Source of the DNA: Pollenia angustigena
Lineage: Eukaryota > Arthropoda > Insecta > Diptera > Polleniidae
DNA: 64,000 bases
Reading direction: 5' to 3'
Assembly (NCBI GenBank): GCA_930367215.1
Contig: OV884059.1
Coordinates: forward strand, 72,201,393-72,265,392
Shown piece by piece: positions 1-11,431 of the stretch; position 1 is the first letter of the stretch, and every line of letters begins with the position of its first letter. A program made the translations under genes and the position numbers. The notes beneath the pieces were generated by a model. It had not been told where the DNA came from, ran no database searches, and worked only from the letters and a program-made list of their open reading frames with translations.

Positions 1-103
1 TGGATCGATTTGGGGAGAGACAAACTCCTGCTCAAGTTTCAAGTTTTTTAGCTTTTGGCGCTTAGGCTGTGCGATGATGAATAAGTCAGTAACGTTACAA
101 TTT

Positions 104-104
<1 letters not shown>

Positions 105-162
<58 letters not shown>
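105..162. repeat. (TA)n microsatellite
   Basis: Uninterrupted alternating TA for roughly 45 bases, ending in a short ATGTATAT variant. A simple repeat; no function can be read from it. Confidence 0.95.
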
Positions 163-278
163 TCTAAGATGATTACTTACAAAGTTTCGCACGGAATGGC
201 CAACTTAGTATACCCTAATACACCACTAGTAGTGGAGAGTAGAAAAGTAACTGACATATCAAATAAATACACAATTTT

Positions 279-460
279 CCATTGAAATTGAGAAAATTCC
301 AAATGAAATTAAGAAGTTAAATTTGATATTTTGAACATTTAAAATGAAATTGAGATTTTTAGTTTGGAATTGAGTTTATTCCAATTTCAATTTGAAATGC
401 TCAATTTCATTTATAATTTTTTTGGATTTCAAATTTAAATTCTCGTTTTAATTTGACTAC
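279..460. repeat. Low-complexity imperfect inverted repeat
   Basis: A stretch built from variants of AATTTCAATTT and its complement. The first half reads mostly GAAATTGAG-like words and the second half mostly TCAATTTCA-like words, so the strand could fold on itself. It may be a decayed foldback MITE. No clear terminal motif or target duplication is visible. Confidence 0.45.
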
Positions 461-813
461 ACGGTGACATCTGTTTTAACTTTCGTAGTAGTCGAAAGTC
501 ATAGAAAACGACTAGAATAGAAAGAGAAAAAAACTCTACCCAGGCAAGAATGATAAAAACAAGATTACGCATTGCGCATGTTTACAAAATTTAACTGTTT
601 AATATGGCGTCACACAAGCGCATTATAAACATGTTTGTCTGCTTGTGTTTTTATCTTTTAGCTGCACTTATACGCTAATGTGACGTAGATGCGCAGAAAC
701 AATTCCTTTTTAAAAGCTGAATGCACTGTCTTGTTTTCTTTGTATCATGCTACCCAGGTATCAAAACAACTTGACTTTACAATTGTAATAGTCAAAATGT
801 TTGTTTACTTTCC

Positions 814-895
814 CTGGTTATAAAACTATCCATATTGATCCTATACTCGGAAGACTGGTTATAAAACTATCCACATTGATCCTATACTCGGAAGA
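814..895. repeat. Tandem duplication, 2 x 41 bp
   Basis: The unit starting CTGGTTATAAAACTATCCA and ending in CTCGGAAGA occurs twice head to tail (814-854 and 855-895). The copies differ at one base (CCATATT versus CCACATT). This is a recent local duplication with no coding content. Confidence 0.9.
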
Positions 896-1290
896 CTTGT
901 TCTAGGACTGTGGAAAATTTTACTGTCACTTTGTGCTGGCACTTAGCTGTCTTTTTGTGTCGCAGATGGTGGATAGTAAAAAATCTATGTCATGGAGATA
1001 GAGAGAAAGATAGAGAAATATAACGTATGACAATACAATTAGAAAAGCAGATTTATGGTTGGTTTAAGGAGACAGCTAAGGCTAAGCCAAGAAGAACCGG
1101 CTTATGAACTGTATTTTTGTGGCCTCTTAGTGACAATTTACCCTCTCGAAGGACATCCCCTTGTTAAAGTGGTCAGTCATATGGCTAGCATTCGGACTGG
1201 TTGTGTCATAAAGGGGCTAGTACTATAACCAGCTCGGAGACAGCCACATAAACTACAGGGTTGCTGTTAAAACTTCTAACGCAGTAATTT

Positions 1291-1450
1291 TTATACCCTT
1301 CACCACAGGTGGAAATGGTGTATAAGTTTGTAATTTCGAAAAAATTGATCTTGCACCCTTTAAAGTATACATATATATTCTGACACCTTATGAGTAGAGA
1401 AGTTGACGTTACGATGTCCATCTGTCTGTGTAAATGTTGAAATGGGATTT
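1291..1450 (-). repeat. Dispersed repeat family 'GGTGAAGGGTATA', copy 1
   Basis: Read on the minus strand, it contains ACAGACAGATGGACA, then a GAATATATAT...TACTTTA stretch, then AGGGTGCAAGATCAAT, and ends in GGTGAAGGGTATA. The same ordered landmarks occur at 17455-17778 and 54882-55370 on the plus strand. It is an abundant-looking interspersed repeat of unassigned class; this copy holds only the terminal third. Confidence 0.7.
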
Positions 1451-1512
1451 CCGCAGACATGAGCAAAAAAACTACGACCAATATGTCGGCACTCCATAGT
1501 GTGCCTTCTTTC

Positions 1513-1573
1513 TTTTTATACGGCCAATAAAATCCTATCTTAAGCTATCGATAAGTTATGAAAATCGGCCTTA
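1513..1573 (-). repeat. Half copy of the foldback MITE at 11432-11656
   Basis: The reverse complement runs from AAGGCCGATTTTCATAACTT through CGATAGCTTAAGATAGGATTT to GGCCGTATAAAAAG. It matches the left arm of the foldback element at 11432-11493 almost base for base. The second arm is not found nearby, so this is a truncated copy. Confidence 0.75.
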
Positions 1574-3014
1574 CTTGTTTTTAGTTTGTTTTGAGAGAGT
1601 TTCTTCTCTAATCAAATCAACCTGCAGTAATTGTCGTGCATGTAATTGCAAATAAAAGAACAATGTACGATGCCAGTTTAAGCATCTTCGTTCCAGGTCC
1701 TTCTTTTTTCTCTTTCTCTAACTCTCCTAAAAACTCAAAAGATCAGCACCAAAAAGTCGAAATGTGTGAACTGTGACTAAGTGTTGATGCTGCTGTGTAA
1801 AACGTTACGATAACTTTATTTCAACTCTCATTTAACAGGGTTTGAAAATTAAAAAAAAAAAAAAAAAAATAACAATAAAAAGCCCAATTTTATTCTTATT
1901 TTTTTGTGTCTTGTTTTATAACACAATGCAAAAGCTTTAAACAATAAGAGAACAATTCATATCCCTGCAGGAAAGAATTGTCTAATTTTTTTTTGCTCTA
2001 TTGTTCAGAGATAAATCAATAAATATTTAAAATATTTTTTGCTGAAATGTTTTAAAGGAATTTTTTTTTGTGTTGTTGTCAAAATGTTTAATAGTTTATT
2101 GTTAAAGTGTTAAAACTTTTTAAAATAATTTGAAAAATTGATTCATGAATAAATTTTGTATGAAAAGAAATTTTAAAATTAAAAGTGTGAACAGCAAAAA
2201 GAAAAAAGCAATTATTTGCAATTAATCTTGTTTTAAAATGTTTTATATTTATTCATATTTTTACCTTAAATAGCAGAGACTTTGTTCGCCTTTTAAACTA
2301 TTTATTTATCCTTTTAGCCTCAGGTTTTTTCTTTTCTTTTCATTTTGTTATAGTTATAATAAGGTTAATTGTTCTTTCCAATTTTGGAGCGTTTTTTTAT
2401 TTGGTGCACTACATTTTATATTCATTCCTTTGTTAAAATAATAATAATAATAGAATTGCCCAGAGGTGAATATTTCAACGTTTTTCTTTTATTATCTTTA
2501 CAGCGAAAGTATTTCTATTTAGTTCTATAAATATTTATTTTTGTGAATTTTCTATTAAATCTGTATATTGTTGCTTTAAACAAGAGGAAATAGTATAGTT
2601 AAGCGTTTTGTTGCCTTTCCCTTTTTTATTTCCGCTCTCTTGCTTTTTTTTAAAGGTAGATGTCACAGTTTTAGATAGCTTTGTGTTGTTTGTTTACGAT
2701 TTAAGGCAAAGCAATGGCAACCTTGGCTGTTTACTGTAAGGAAAGACATATTGTTTTTGTTGTTGCACTGCACTGCCTTATTTTTGGTTTTTTTGTTGTA
2801 CTAGCGGCCATTATTTGCTTTTTATTGTCTTTTTTTATATTGTAAAAGTGGGAATGAAGGAGGGATTTTTTCATGCGCTCTCTTGTTTATTTTGTTTTTT
2901 TTTTTTTAATGAATCTTTCTTGTCGAAAATTACAATATGAATTCAAAGCTTAATCCTAATTCTTATTTGTATTTGTTAGCCGTTACCAATGTAACCGCAA
3001 ATTAATTGCATTCA
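1574..3014. other. AT-rich stretch without a recognisable gene
   Basis: Very AT-rich DNA with homopolymer runs, including poly(A) at about 1851-1869 and several poly(T) runs. No ORF of note, RNA gene or repeat terminus was recognised. Probably intergenic or intronic. Confidence 0.7.
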
Positions 3015-4527
3015 AGTGTCAAAAAAGCCTGCTAGGCTCAAAGTGTCGGATTTTTTCAGCCTCCGGTGACCTTCGAACTTTATTAGATCCCGAGCGAGGT
3101 AGTTGGGATCGACCATTAGTTTATCTATGTATTTGACTGAATACTTTTTAATTTCTTCCTGGATGGTAGCGATGTAAAGATCTCTGTGGATAATGCCATT
3201 ACGTATATACCAAGGGGCGCAGACAATTTGCCGTAATATCCTAGACTGTCTTCTTTGGTTTCATGCTAGACTTGTATAAGAGAACTTTGTTGTCTAAGGA
3301 TAAGTTTGAGTTTCGACCGATTAGCCAATGTAGTTAAGCTACTTTAAGTTTCATAGCAGTTATTTTCGCTTCAATATGACGAGACTAGATCAAGCGTCTA
3401 TCTATATGAATTCCCAAGTACTTAACATGGTTTTTTACATTTATTATTTTTTTTTTTTTTTTTTTTACAGCTGGGCACGTTTGTCTTCTGAGCGTGAAAG
3501 TTAAGTGAGCACATTTAGCCGGGTTAACCTTTATTTTCCATTTTTCTAACCAGGCCTCTAGCTCATTGATGTGGGACTGTAAATGCTGCAATGCAACTTT
3601 TGGGTACTGATTAACACTAATAAATGCTGTGTCGTCTGCAAACGTAGAAGTATGTGTGCTCGGACTTGTTGGCATATCAGCTGTATATACTATATACAGT
3701 AACGGCCCTAATATGCTGCCTTGAGGGACACCAGCAGATATTTTCTTGGTGGGTACGTATTGGTTTGTTGATCTAGCTATGAATATTCTACCAGTTAAAT
3801 AGCTCTCAAGGGGTATGTGAGTGTTTTGTGGAAGCATTCGTGTTATTTTAATGATCAGCCCATCATGCCAAACTTTGTCTTGGGAATGTTTGGGAAATGT
3901 CTATAAACAGTGCTGAGCCATATTCCTTTCTCTTAAACGCTGATCTAATTTGGGTAACAATTCTATGCACTTTTTTGATTGTACCATGCCTTGCTCGGAA
4001 TCCGAACTGATGATCCGGAATGATTGCGTGTTCATTAAAATAGGGAGTTATACTAAAAAGGAAAATTTTTTCGAATAGCTTTGATAATATTGATAGTAGT
4101 CTGATTGCTCTGTACGAGGTTATTTGACTAGCGTCTTTTGAAGCAGACGTGGGTAAGTTTCTTATCATTGAGCCTGTGATGCGGTCAAGACCAGGAGATT
4201 TTTTAATGTTGACACTATCGCAGATTTTACTTGAGTTAATTTTAATTTTAGTAGATTGTTAACTGTATCAGGAATAATTGGACGACAGGAACAATTATGA
4301 GCATCATGTGGCGTTAACACTTTCTCCATGTGGCTTGCAAAGGCGTTTATTTTTTCATTTGTGTTTTTGACCCAGGAACGGTTTTCCAGTCTTAGTGGAG
4401 ATTCGTGGGTTATAGGGCATTGCATATGTCTTACAGCCTTCCATAAGCTGTAATTGGAGTTTTTGTGGCATCCAGGCTGTTTAGATAGCCTTCTATTGCA
4501 GAGTCGTGTTTCTGTGTTAGTTTGTTA
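3015..4527 (-). pseudogene. Old, 5'-truncated Jockey-clade ORF2 copy (broken)
   Basis: This is a minus-strand fragment of the same family as the element at 43831-47125. Going 5' to 3' on the minus strand, it begins near the residues SAIEGYLNSLDATK, which are about 350 in the younger copy. It runs through the RT core (GVPQGSILGPLLYIVYTADM, then FADDTAFISV) and ends near NYLARDLIKFEGHRRLK, just before the normal stop. It carries several frameshifts. One splits the motif A region: FIDISQTF shifts frame where the intact copy reads FIDISQAFDKVW. A poly(A) expansion after CPAVK replaces INNITVPVE-like residues. There is no endonuclease, no 3' tail and no clear target duplication, so it is dead and older than the other copy. 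Confidence 0.93.
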
Positions 4528-4657
4528 ATAAATTTATAAAAATATTTTTTAAAATAAAATGATTTAGCTAATTGGAATAACATTTGGTTATATAAAAAGT
4601 CTTGTAATTTTTCTGTTTCTTTCATTGAGTAATAATGAACTTTTTTCATAAAAATTA

Positions 4658-4870
4658 CGTGCACTGTAAAAATTCTACAAAATTTTTACCAATAAAATCA
4701 ATCATCAATAAAAAAAAAATATTCGGTTTTAATTAAAAATGTTATCAAGTGAATTAAACGTTTAATCAAGTGAATTAAAAGTTAAAAGTTTTAATGGTGC
4801 AAATTTAACTAATTTTTTAATTAATATCAAAAATTTTTTAATCGAAATCAATTTTTTTTTCTGTGTACGA
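4658..4870. mobile_element. AT-rich MITE family A, copy 1
   Basis: The left end is ACGTGCACTGTAAAAATTCT. The right end, ...TTTTTTCTGTGTACGA, is its imperfect inverse. The inside repeats AAGTGAATTAAACGTTTAATC-like words and is noncoding. It matches 6255-6495 over most of its length, including ATTCTxCAAAATTTTT and the GAAATCAATTTTT near the right end. A short non-autonomous element; transposase source unknown. Confidence 0.7.
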
Positions 4871-6254
4871 ATTTTGCTTCGATTTTTAATTATGATTTTT
4901 AAAATTTATACAAAAAAGCAAAAACTAGAAAATCAATAATTTTCTCGCAAAAATGTATTCATAAAATTGTGCTTTAATTTATCTTTATGTCCGGCAAAGT
5001 AACTTAGATTAAAGGGACATTTTTAGATCCATTTTAATCAACGTTTTCTTGTTTTGGTTAATTAATTGATTATTAAATTTTGGAATAATAAATTTGGTTT
5101 AGAAAAAAGAAAAAAATGTTTTCTCCTGTCATTTATGTTAATAAATTTATTTGAGCTCCGTCATGGTTCTTTCATGTTGGTTAGTCTTTTGCTTTTCCTT
5201 ATCTGTAAGTTTTGTTTTTGTTACAATTTGACTTTTTGCCGTCAGGTTTTAACTCGGTAACTTTTCCAGGAGGTAAAAAGGGAAAATATTATATTTTGAT
5301 TTGATTTGTTTCTATTGTTTTTCTTTTTTGTTAGATTTGCTGGTTTTCATTTCCTTTACCCCAAGGAAACATTTTGATATTTTATTTTGTTTTATTACAA
5401 AAATCTCAAAAAAAATAAATGAAATGGTGAAAAATAAAGAAATAGAGATAAATAAAAATCACTGTCATGAGACATCATCATTTTTGTTGATTGATGATTT
5501 TTTTCTTACACATTTATCCATAAATTGTTGTTATTATTGTTTGTTTATATTTATGTAAGTTTTGCTGTAAAAGTTAAAACTCAACTTGTTTTGTGTTTTA
5601 TTAATAAATTATTGAAATCATTTTTATACTGTCTTTTTGTTGTTTTTCTTTTTGAACCATTAAAAGTGGTAGTTGTAGCAATTTTTATATTATCGGTTTT
5701 TGTAAAACTTTAAAAATGTCATAACAATGATGATTTATAGCGAAGTTAAAACTCATAATGGTAGCAGATGGATGGATGTATAACAATATTATAAAATTAA
5801 AAAAAAAACTTAATATTTTGCAGGAATATGAGACAGGCGAATTGGGATAACTCAAGGGATTTGACATTATTATTTTTTCATATCAATGTTTTACACTTGT
5901 TTTTAATAATTAAAAGCTTGTAATAAACGATTTAAATGTAAACAAATGCAAAACATATAATTTATTAAAATATGTTTAAATAGTTAAAGTCGTTGAAGTT
6001 ACGAAAAATTTGCTAAAATTAATTAAATATCATATGCGGTATAAAACCTAAAAAAATAATTTTGTTAAAACGCTTACAAACTTAAAAATCTTTTAATTTA
6101 AATATTTTAATCAGCAGGCAACGTTGCGTACTCGTAACAATTTGATTAAATAATACTCATACGTACAGTAGGCCATTACAAAAATAGGCAGCAAGCAATA
6201 CACACATCCCTGTAGTTCGCCGAAGAGTAGAGAATTTTCAAAAAGGTGAGCCAA
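4871..6254. other. AT-rich stretch without a recognisable gene
   Basis: Several short open frames of 60-85 codons occur, but they are rich in Phe, Leu, Ile and Lys as expected by chance at this base composition, and none shows a domain. No RNA gene or repeat boundary was recognised. Confidence 0.65.
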
Positions 6255-6495
6255 ATTATACACAGAAAAAATTCTCCAAAATTTTTCAACAATTAAAGAA
6301 TTAATCAAAAAAAAAATTTTAATTAAAAACTTAACCAAGTGAATTAAACGTTTAAACAAGTGAATTAAAACTTTAATCAAGGGAAATAAACGTTTAATCA
6401 AGTGAATAAAACGTTTAATTTATACGATTAATTTTTAAATTAATTTTACAAATTTTTTAATTGAAATCAATTTTTATTTTTTTCGGTCTATAAAT
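6255..6495. mobile_element. AT-rich MITE family A, copy 2
   Basis: It begins TACACAGAAAAAATTCTCC and ends in a diverged TTTTTATTTTTTTCGG. The interior has four CAAGTGAATTAAA(A)C-type words in tandem and the GAAATCAATTTTT block shared with 4658-4870. Noncoding. A fragment with the same right-end block occurs near 49676-49737. Confidence 0.7.
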
Positions 6496-6954
6496 TTTCT
6501 TCCTGAAATTAGTAGATAATCGAAGAAAAATATTTAACCTGAAAAATTTTTATTCAAAGGCCTTTATTAAGACGTATTAAATTCTGCAGAAGATTCCATA
6601 AGAAAGTGGAGGATTTTCGAAGGAATTTAAAGAAACAGTTAAAACTGATACAAAACAGAAACAAAAATGATGCGCTTTAATTTGTACAGAGCACAACATT
6701 TGCTTATCAAACACTAACCAATAAAAGATGGATTTAAAGAATTACAACAACACGTGGCTTATGCCAAGACATAAAGTGCCAACTAAACAAGACATTTGAC
6801 CTGCTGAGCCCCGTATGGCACTCCTTCTTACTATCGGCCAAATCAAATCTTTGAATCTTATTGATGGTAGCGAATCTTTAAGAGCTGCTTCAGAAGCTTT
6901 CAAGTATTTATGAACAGTAACCTTCGCAAATCCTACGTATATATTGATGCGAAA

Positions 6955-7095
6955 GAATAAGGATCCTCTTTGGACAGAGATTCTTCGGCGAAAATGGCGA
7001 TGGATCGGTCACATATACAGGGAATCCCTAGAGGACATTTCCCTTAGACCAGAGATGAGTCGGTACCCCTGCCCATTCAGGAGGAAGGCTTCTTG
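6955..7095 (+). pseudogene. RTE-like LINE C-terminal fragment
   Basis: One plus-strand frame reads DPLWTEILRRKWRWIGHIYR followed by ES. The RRKW-W-IGH-(L/Y)R block is a conserved patch just after the reverse transcriptase of RTE-like non-LTR elements. The same patch, damaged, appears near 9170 in the longer relic. This fragment has no RT core and soon meets stops. It could belong to another LINE clade with a similar C-terminus. Confidence 0.6.
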
Positions 7096-7493
7096 ATTGT
7101 AAAATCAGAGCCTCAGTACACATTTGGAGTAGAATAAGGCGTATGTCAAATAAAAAAGACGATTGAAAAAACTTTATTGCGGATCATTGTTCCCAATACG
7201 AATTAAAATTTCGTTAAAGCATTAATTACGTGTCGTAAATAAAACTAACGGACAATTTAACCAAGTTCAGTTATTATAAACTATTAAGTTTAACTGTCAA
7301 AAACATTTTGTGAACTGAAAGTTAAATTTATATTTAACTGAACTTGGTGAAATTGGCCGTTAATCTAATAAACATTCCTAAAAGAAGTTTATTTCAATAA
7401 CCTTTTACTAATTTGCTTATATTTGGTTAATTCAGGCGTCCAAAATGTAGATGTGAAAAGTTTAAGCAATTTAATTAAATATAAATAAAATGT

Positions 7494-7672
7494 AGTCGGG
7501 ACTGTAAGAAAAGATAAACTCACTGTTTATTGTTGTTGGTTTTTGTTTAAGTTTCCTGACGATCTGGCCTAAGCAACCAGTGAAATGCTCATAGGAATAG
7601 CTTATCCCTTCAACAATAAATTTCAGTTTATCAATAGTATGAAATGGGAATTTAGCACATTTAAACGAAACC
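7494..7672 (-). repeat. Dispersed repeat 'GGGATAAGCTATTCC', internally deleted copy
   Basis: The reverse complement carries ATGTGCTAAATTCCCATTTC, ACTATTGATAAACTGAA, GGGATAAGCTATTCCTATG, CATTTCACTGGTTGCTTAGG, CAGATCGTCAGGAAACTT and a right part CAGTGAGTTTATCTTTTCTT. The copy at 33850-34140 has the same order but about 100 bases more in the middle. A third partial copy is at 11187-11280. Class unknown. Confidence 0.75.
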
Positions 7673-7689
7673 TTGTAAATATAATTTCT

Positions 7690-8300
7690 TTAGTTCAATT
7701 AGCTTACTAAATGTCATCAATAAGCAGGCCCTTAACAACGGTTCAGTTAGCGAAACTTTCACAACTAACATGGTTGTAAGACAGGGCTGCCTACTATCGC
7801 CACTCCTCTTTGCACTGGTAATGGACTGTTTTATTAAAGTAAAAGTTGGTACATCATAGAGTATCCATAAACACCTTAAATACTTGGACGATATTTGCAT
7901 CCTGTCACATAGACACTCAAACATGAAGGAGAAAACGAACGAGTTAGCAAAAAAAAAAAAAAAAAAAAACGGACCGTTTTGAAATCAATGTAAAAAGACG
8001 TCTAGAATGCGACTAAAACATCAACAACGACAATATTTTAATCGACAGCCACAGAATCGAATTCGTAAACAGCTTCTGCTTCTTAAAAAGTACGATGTCG
8101 ATTAACGTTAGGATAAAGAAGGATGGCGCAAAAGCTAGAAGTTCATTCGCCGGGCTCAAAAGTATACGGCTCGCACAACGGCTATCAAAATTCACATTTT
8201 CAACACATTCGTCAAACCGATTCTTTGATATGGAAGCGAAACATGGGTGTATGATAAAGCGACCAGACAATGATTTGAAACGTTTATAAATAAGAGCCTG
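7690..8300 (+). pseudogene. RTE-like reverse transcriptase relic (5' part)
   Basis: Plus-strand reading gives VVRQGCLLSPLLFALVMD (RT motif B region), then LKYLDDICILSH, in which the catalytic box is YLDD (7881-7892). Next come a thumb-like segment with IEFVNSFCFLKS, and SSFAGLKSIRLAQRLSKFTF. A stop follows the motif B region, a poly(A) run of about 20 bases (7951-7970) breaks the frame, and other stops are present. The gene continues after an insertion, at 9085-9262. The order and motifs fit an RTE-like non-LTR retrotransposon; clade assignment is by motif memory only. Inactive. Confidence 0.8.
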
Positions 8301-9082
8301 CACGCAGAAAAAATATATTAGCCCAATTCACAATCCTGTGCAAATGGTCTTGCATCGTAGCATTTGCAAAATGGTATAGTAAATACTGTAGTATACTTTT
8401 GATTGGCTTGGTTCACAGAGTGTTAGCTATCGATTTACAATCAAGTGTTGCAAAAGTCGAGTAAATATAAACTATTGGTTTTAGGCGTTGCATATTTGCA
8501 AAAGAGTAGCAAGTGCATTGCTGTATATTTTGTTGGTGTAGAGTAAAAATATACTATACCATTTTGCAAATGCTCCCAAAAGTATGCTACAGTATTTACT
8601 ATACCATTTTGCAAATGCTACGATGCAAGACCATTTGCACAAGATTGTGAATTGAGCTATTGTTTTATATAGTCACTTTCAACCATACAATTTTTGATGA
8701 ACATTTTCAGACATATTATGGTCGATTTAACCATATTATTGCCAACGCCAACAACATAATGGTTAACTCAGTCCTCCACTACGAAGCCACAACCATATAA
8801 TGTTTGGGCCTAAACATGTTATGAATAAATATGACCATTTATTTTTTTTTAACAATAGTATATTCCTCTTTTCTCAGAGCAGCATGCTATGGTTGAAAAA
8901 TCAAAATAACATATTCGGAGGCAACCATAAATGGTTGCAGCTTCTTGATAAAGGACTAATTTAATCATAATATGCTTGCCGTTGACAATAATACAGTTAA
9001 ATTAACCGTTATATTTTTAAAAATTTTCGTTTAAAATAGTTTTGTTGGAGGTGACCACATTGAAAAATATTTTTTCTCTGAG
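8301..9082. mobile_element. TIR element inserted in the RTE-like relic, itself carrying a foldback MITE
   Basis: The left end is GCACGCAGAAAAAATATATT and the right end AAAAATATTTTTTCTCTGAG, an imperfect inverse. RT-derived coding on the left and the C-terminal RTE patch on the right show that it separates two halves of one gene. The left terminus matches that of the 1.09-kb element at 12416-13506. Its interior is rich in CATAATATG and AACCATA words, as in that copy. Noncoding. The right boundary is uncertain by some bases, and no target duplication was resolved. Confidence 0.65.
8320..8658. mobile_element. Foldback MITE nested in the 8301-9082 element
   Basis: The left arm begins AGCCCAATTCACAATCCTGT and runs for about 80 bases (8320-8402). 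The right arm (8577-8658) is its inverse, ending in AAGATTGTGAATTGAGCT, with only a few mismatches. A spacer of about 175 bases lies between them. ATT on both sides may be a 3-bp target duplication. There is no coding potential. A canonical long-arm foldback element. Confidence 0.85.
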
Positions 9083-9084
9083 TT

Positions 9085-9262
9085 TTCTAACACCAACACC
9101 TGATCCAACGAAAACCTCTGAAGTTTGACCAGCAAGGAGTCTACTCACATACAAAGAAAACGCAGAAAGTGGAATTGAGAAAGCCAACTTAAAGCGCAAC
9201 CAAAAAGGCCTTGGAATGGAGCCCACAAGGATGTAGGTGGCGATGAAGAACTAAAATCTTTT
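9085..9262 (+). pseudogene. RTE-like relic, C-terminal continuation
   Basis: Plus-strand frames give RRKWN, then a deletion, then an RKP-like join, followed by KKALEWSPQGCRW and RTKIFWRIT. In intact relatives this region reads approximately RRKWxWIGHTLRKP...AL.W.PQG.R.RGR...TWRRT. It resumes the gene interrupted at 8300. There is no usable frame. Confidence 0.65.
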
Positions 9263-10490
9263 GGCGCATAACCATGACAAAAAACTGGCGGTAATAGCGA
9301 AAGTTATTGCATCTTGTCTTAAGTCCTATCTTTCCTTGAGAAACAAATAAATGAAGAAAAACTTACTAAAGATGAAATATAAATGAACTACCGGGTCCTG
9401 GCTTTAGCTTCCTTTAATACACAGACTCATTTATTTTCAACCCAAAGGTATACTTGTTTTAATTTCTCTTAAGGGTCTAATTTCATAGACATTTTTTCCC
9501 TGTTTTTTTTTTCATTATTTGTATTCGTGTTATTTTTCTGCTTTCATTTACTACTGTTTTTCATCATTCACTCAGCCACTCACTCGTCTATTCATTCGTT
9601 TATTCAATGGAAGTGATGAGTTTATAAACAGACGCATTCTCTGCTAACATGATACGGTTTTTTCTTTTTGCTGTTATTAGTTTTTGTTCGTAATGGAGTT
9701 AAATAAAAAAAAAAGACACGTTAATGAAAAAAGAAGCCAAAAGGAAATATTTTTATAATCGAGACTTGAAATTGTGAGGCAAACTTTCAATGTTGGATAA
9801 GGAATGTAAAAGTTTTGCTTGAATTTTAGTAACAGTCGTGCAATGTATTTTTTTTTTCTTTAGCAAATTTTGGCACTTAGGTTCTTTTTTCAAATTCTTA
9901 AATTCGATGCCATGATAAATTAAATAAAAATTTATAAAGATAGAAGATTTTTTGTTTCAACACACAAAATAAAAACAGAAAATCGCAATTATTCACAGTC
10001 AGTTCTAAGAGAAATTCACTTGTCTGAACATCAGCTTAAACATTTATTACATACATACAAATATGTGTGGTCCTAAAACATGCAATGCTTAAGGTCCTAG
10101 CTGCTTTTTGGCCACTAATAATATTTCTATAATTAAAAACAAAGAGTCTGAATAAAAAAAGCTTAAAAATTAGTATTTGCTCGCATATTTTTTAAAACAA
10201 AATCGTCTTGATTATTTTGCAATAAAATAAAAGTAGCAGTTAGTTCTTTTTGGCTTTCAAAGAGAAAAGAGTATTGTTTTATTAAATAACATCATGTGCT
10301 TTTTACTTGGAAAAATAAAAAAAAAAAAAATTACAGCTCCAAACTTTTACATTATTTAATTAAATCACGATTCAATAGCTTTTTTAATATAAAACAAGCT
10401 TTGTGTGTGCTTGCACAAAATATAAGATTTCTAGCTTATTTCGGGTGACAACTTTCGTTCTGAGGACATTGGTATAAGGACTTAAAATAC
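9263..10490. other. AT-rich stretch without a recognisable gene
   Basis: Contains poly(T) and poly(A) runs and short AT-rich frames only. No transposon terminus, RNA gene or conserved protein segment was recognised. Confidence 0.6.
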
Positions 10491-10602
10491 TTACCCCCAT
10501 ATTCCGAAAAAACATTTCAGATTTTTAAAAGGCTTATGAAACGAATTTTCTATGAAAATTTGTTCAATAAATCAAAAATTTTTTTATGAATATGGGGGTT
10601 AA
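10491..10602. mobile_element. Short foldback MITE with CCCCCATATTC ends
   Basis: TTACCCCCATATTC at the left and GAATATGGGGGTTAA at the right are inverted. The inner arms (AAAAAACATTTCAGATTTTT and AAAAATTTTTTT) are weaker. The total is about 112 bp and TTA flanks both ends. Noncoding. Confidence 0.7.
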
Positions 10603-10656
10603 ACTTATTTATAAAAAGTACTTTCATCACATATTGTCGATCTAGGTTAACCTGTG

Positions 10657-10812
10657 CAAAAGGCGCCTTAATCTTATTTGTGTTGTAAATTGGTCCCTTA
10701 TTTTACTGAGCAGCAAAGCATTAGATTAGCCATATATCCGGAAACATGTGCTTTGCTGTTGGGTAAAATAATGTACATATTTACAATACAAATAAGATTA
10801 AGGTGCCTTTTC
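10657..10812. mobile_element. Foldback MITE, ~155 bp
   Basis: The left arm AAAAGGCGCCTTAATCTTAT continues to TTATTTTACTGAGCAGCAAAGCA. The right arm TGCTTTGCTGTTGGGTAAAATA continues to AAATAAGATTAAGGTGCC. The two arms are complementary over nearly the whole element, leaving a small loop. Noncoding. Confidence 0.85.
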
Positions 10813-11431
10813 ATTACTTTTTTTTTTACCAATTAAGCAAACTTTTTGAAAATTATTATTTTTTAATTGAACGAATATTAAAAATATTTATATTTGAATT
10901 AATTAACATTTTAATTGTTTTAAACAATTTTTAATTAAAATATTAATTAAGTTAATCAAAATCTTAATTGATTTTTTCGTTTTAAATAAAATAAATTAAA
11001 ATGGTAAGATTGGATATTATTGAATTGGTACACAGAAAAAAATGATCAGTATTTTTTTATCAATTAAAAAAAATTGCTTCAAAAGTATTTCAATTTAATT
11101 AATGTAATAATTTAATCAATTCTTTTTCTTGTTGAAATTAAATTAAAAATATAATTTTGATTTAATTTTAAAAGATTTTGTTATTCGTGTTTAATTCCCA
11201 ATTTTTATTATTGATAAAAACACTGAAATTTATTGTTGATGGGATAAGCTATTCCTATGCGCATTTCACTGGTTGCTTGATTTAATTAACATATAAGTTG
11301 TTTTGAAATAAATTTTTTTATAAAAATATTAACTAAAAAACAAAAAATATTAATGGATCTTTTCTTTTAAAATAAAATAATTAAACTTGTAGAATTGTTA
11401 TTGGGAATTTTCAAAATCCGAGCTACACTAT
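10813..11431. other. AT-rich mosaic of MITE remnants
   Basis: Long tracts of AATTAATT words like those in MITE family A, a TACACAGAAAAAAATGATCAG terminus near 11033, and a partial copy of the GGGATAAGCTATTCC repeat at about 11187-11280. I could not set element boundaries with confidence. No coding sequence is seen. Confidence 0.55.
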
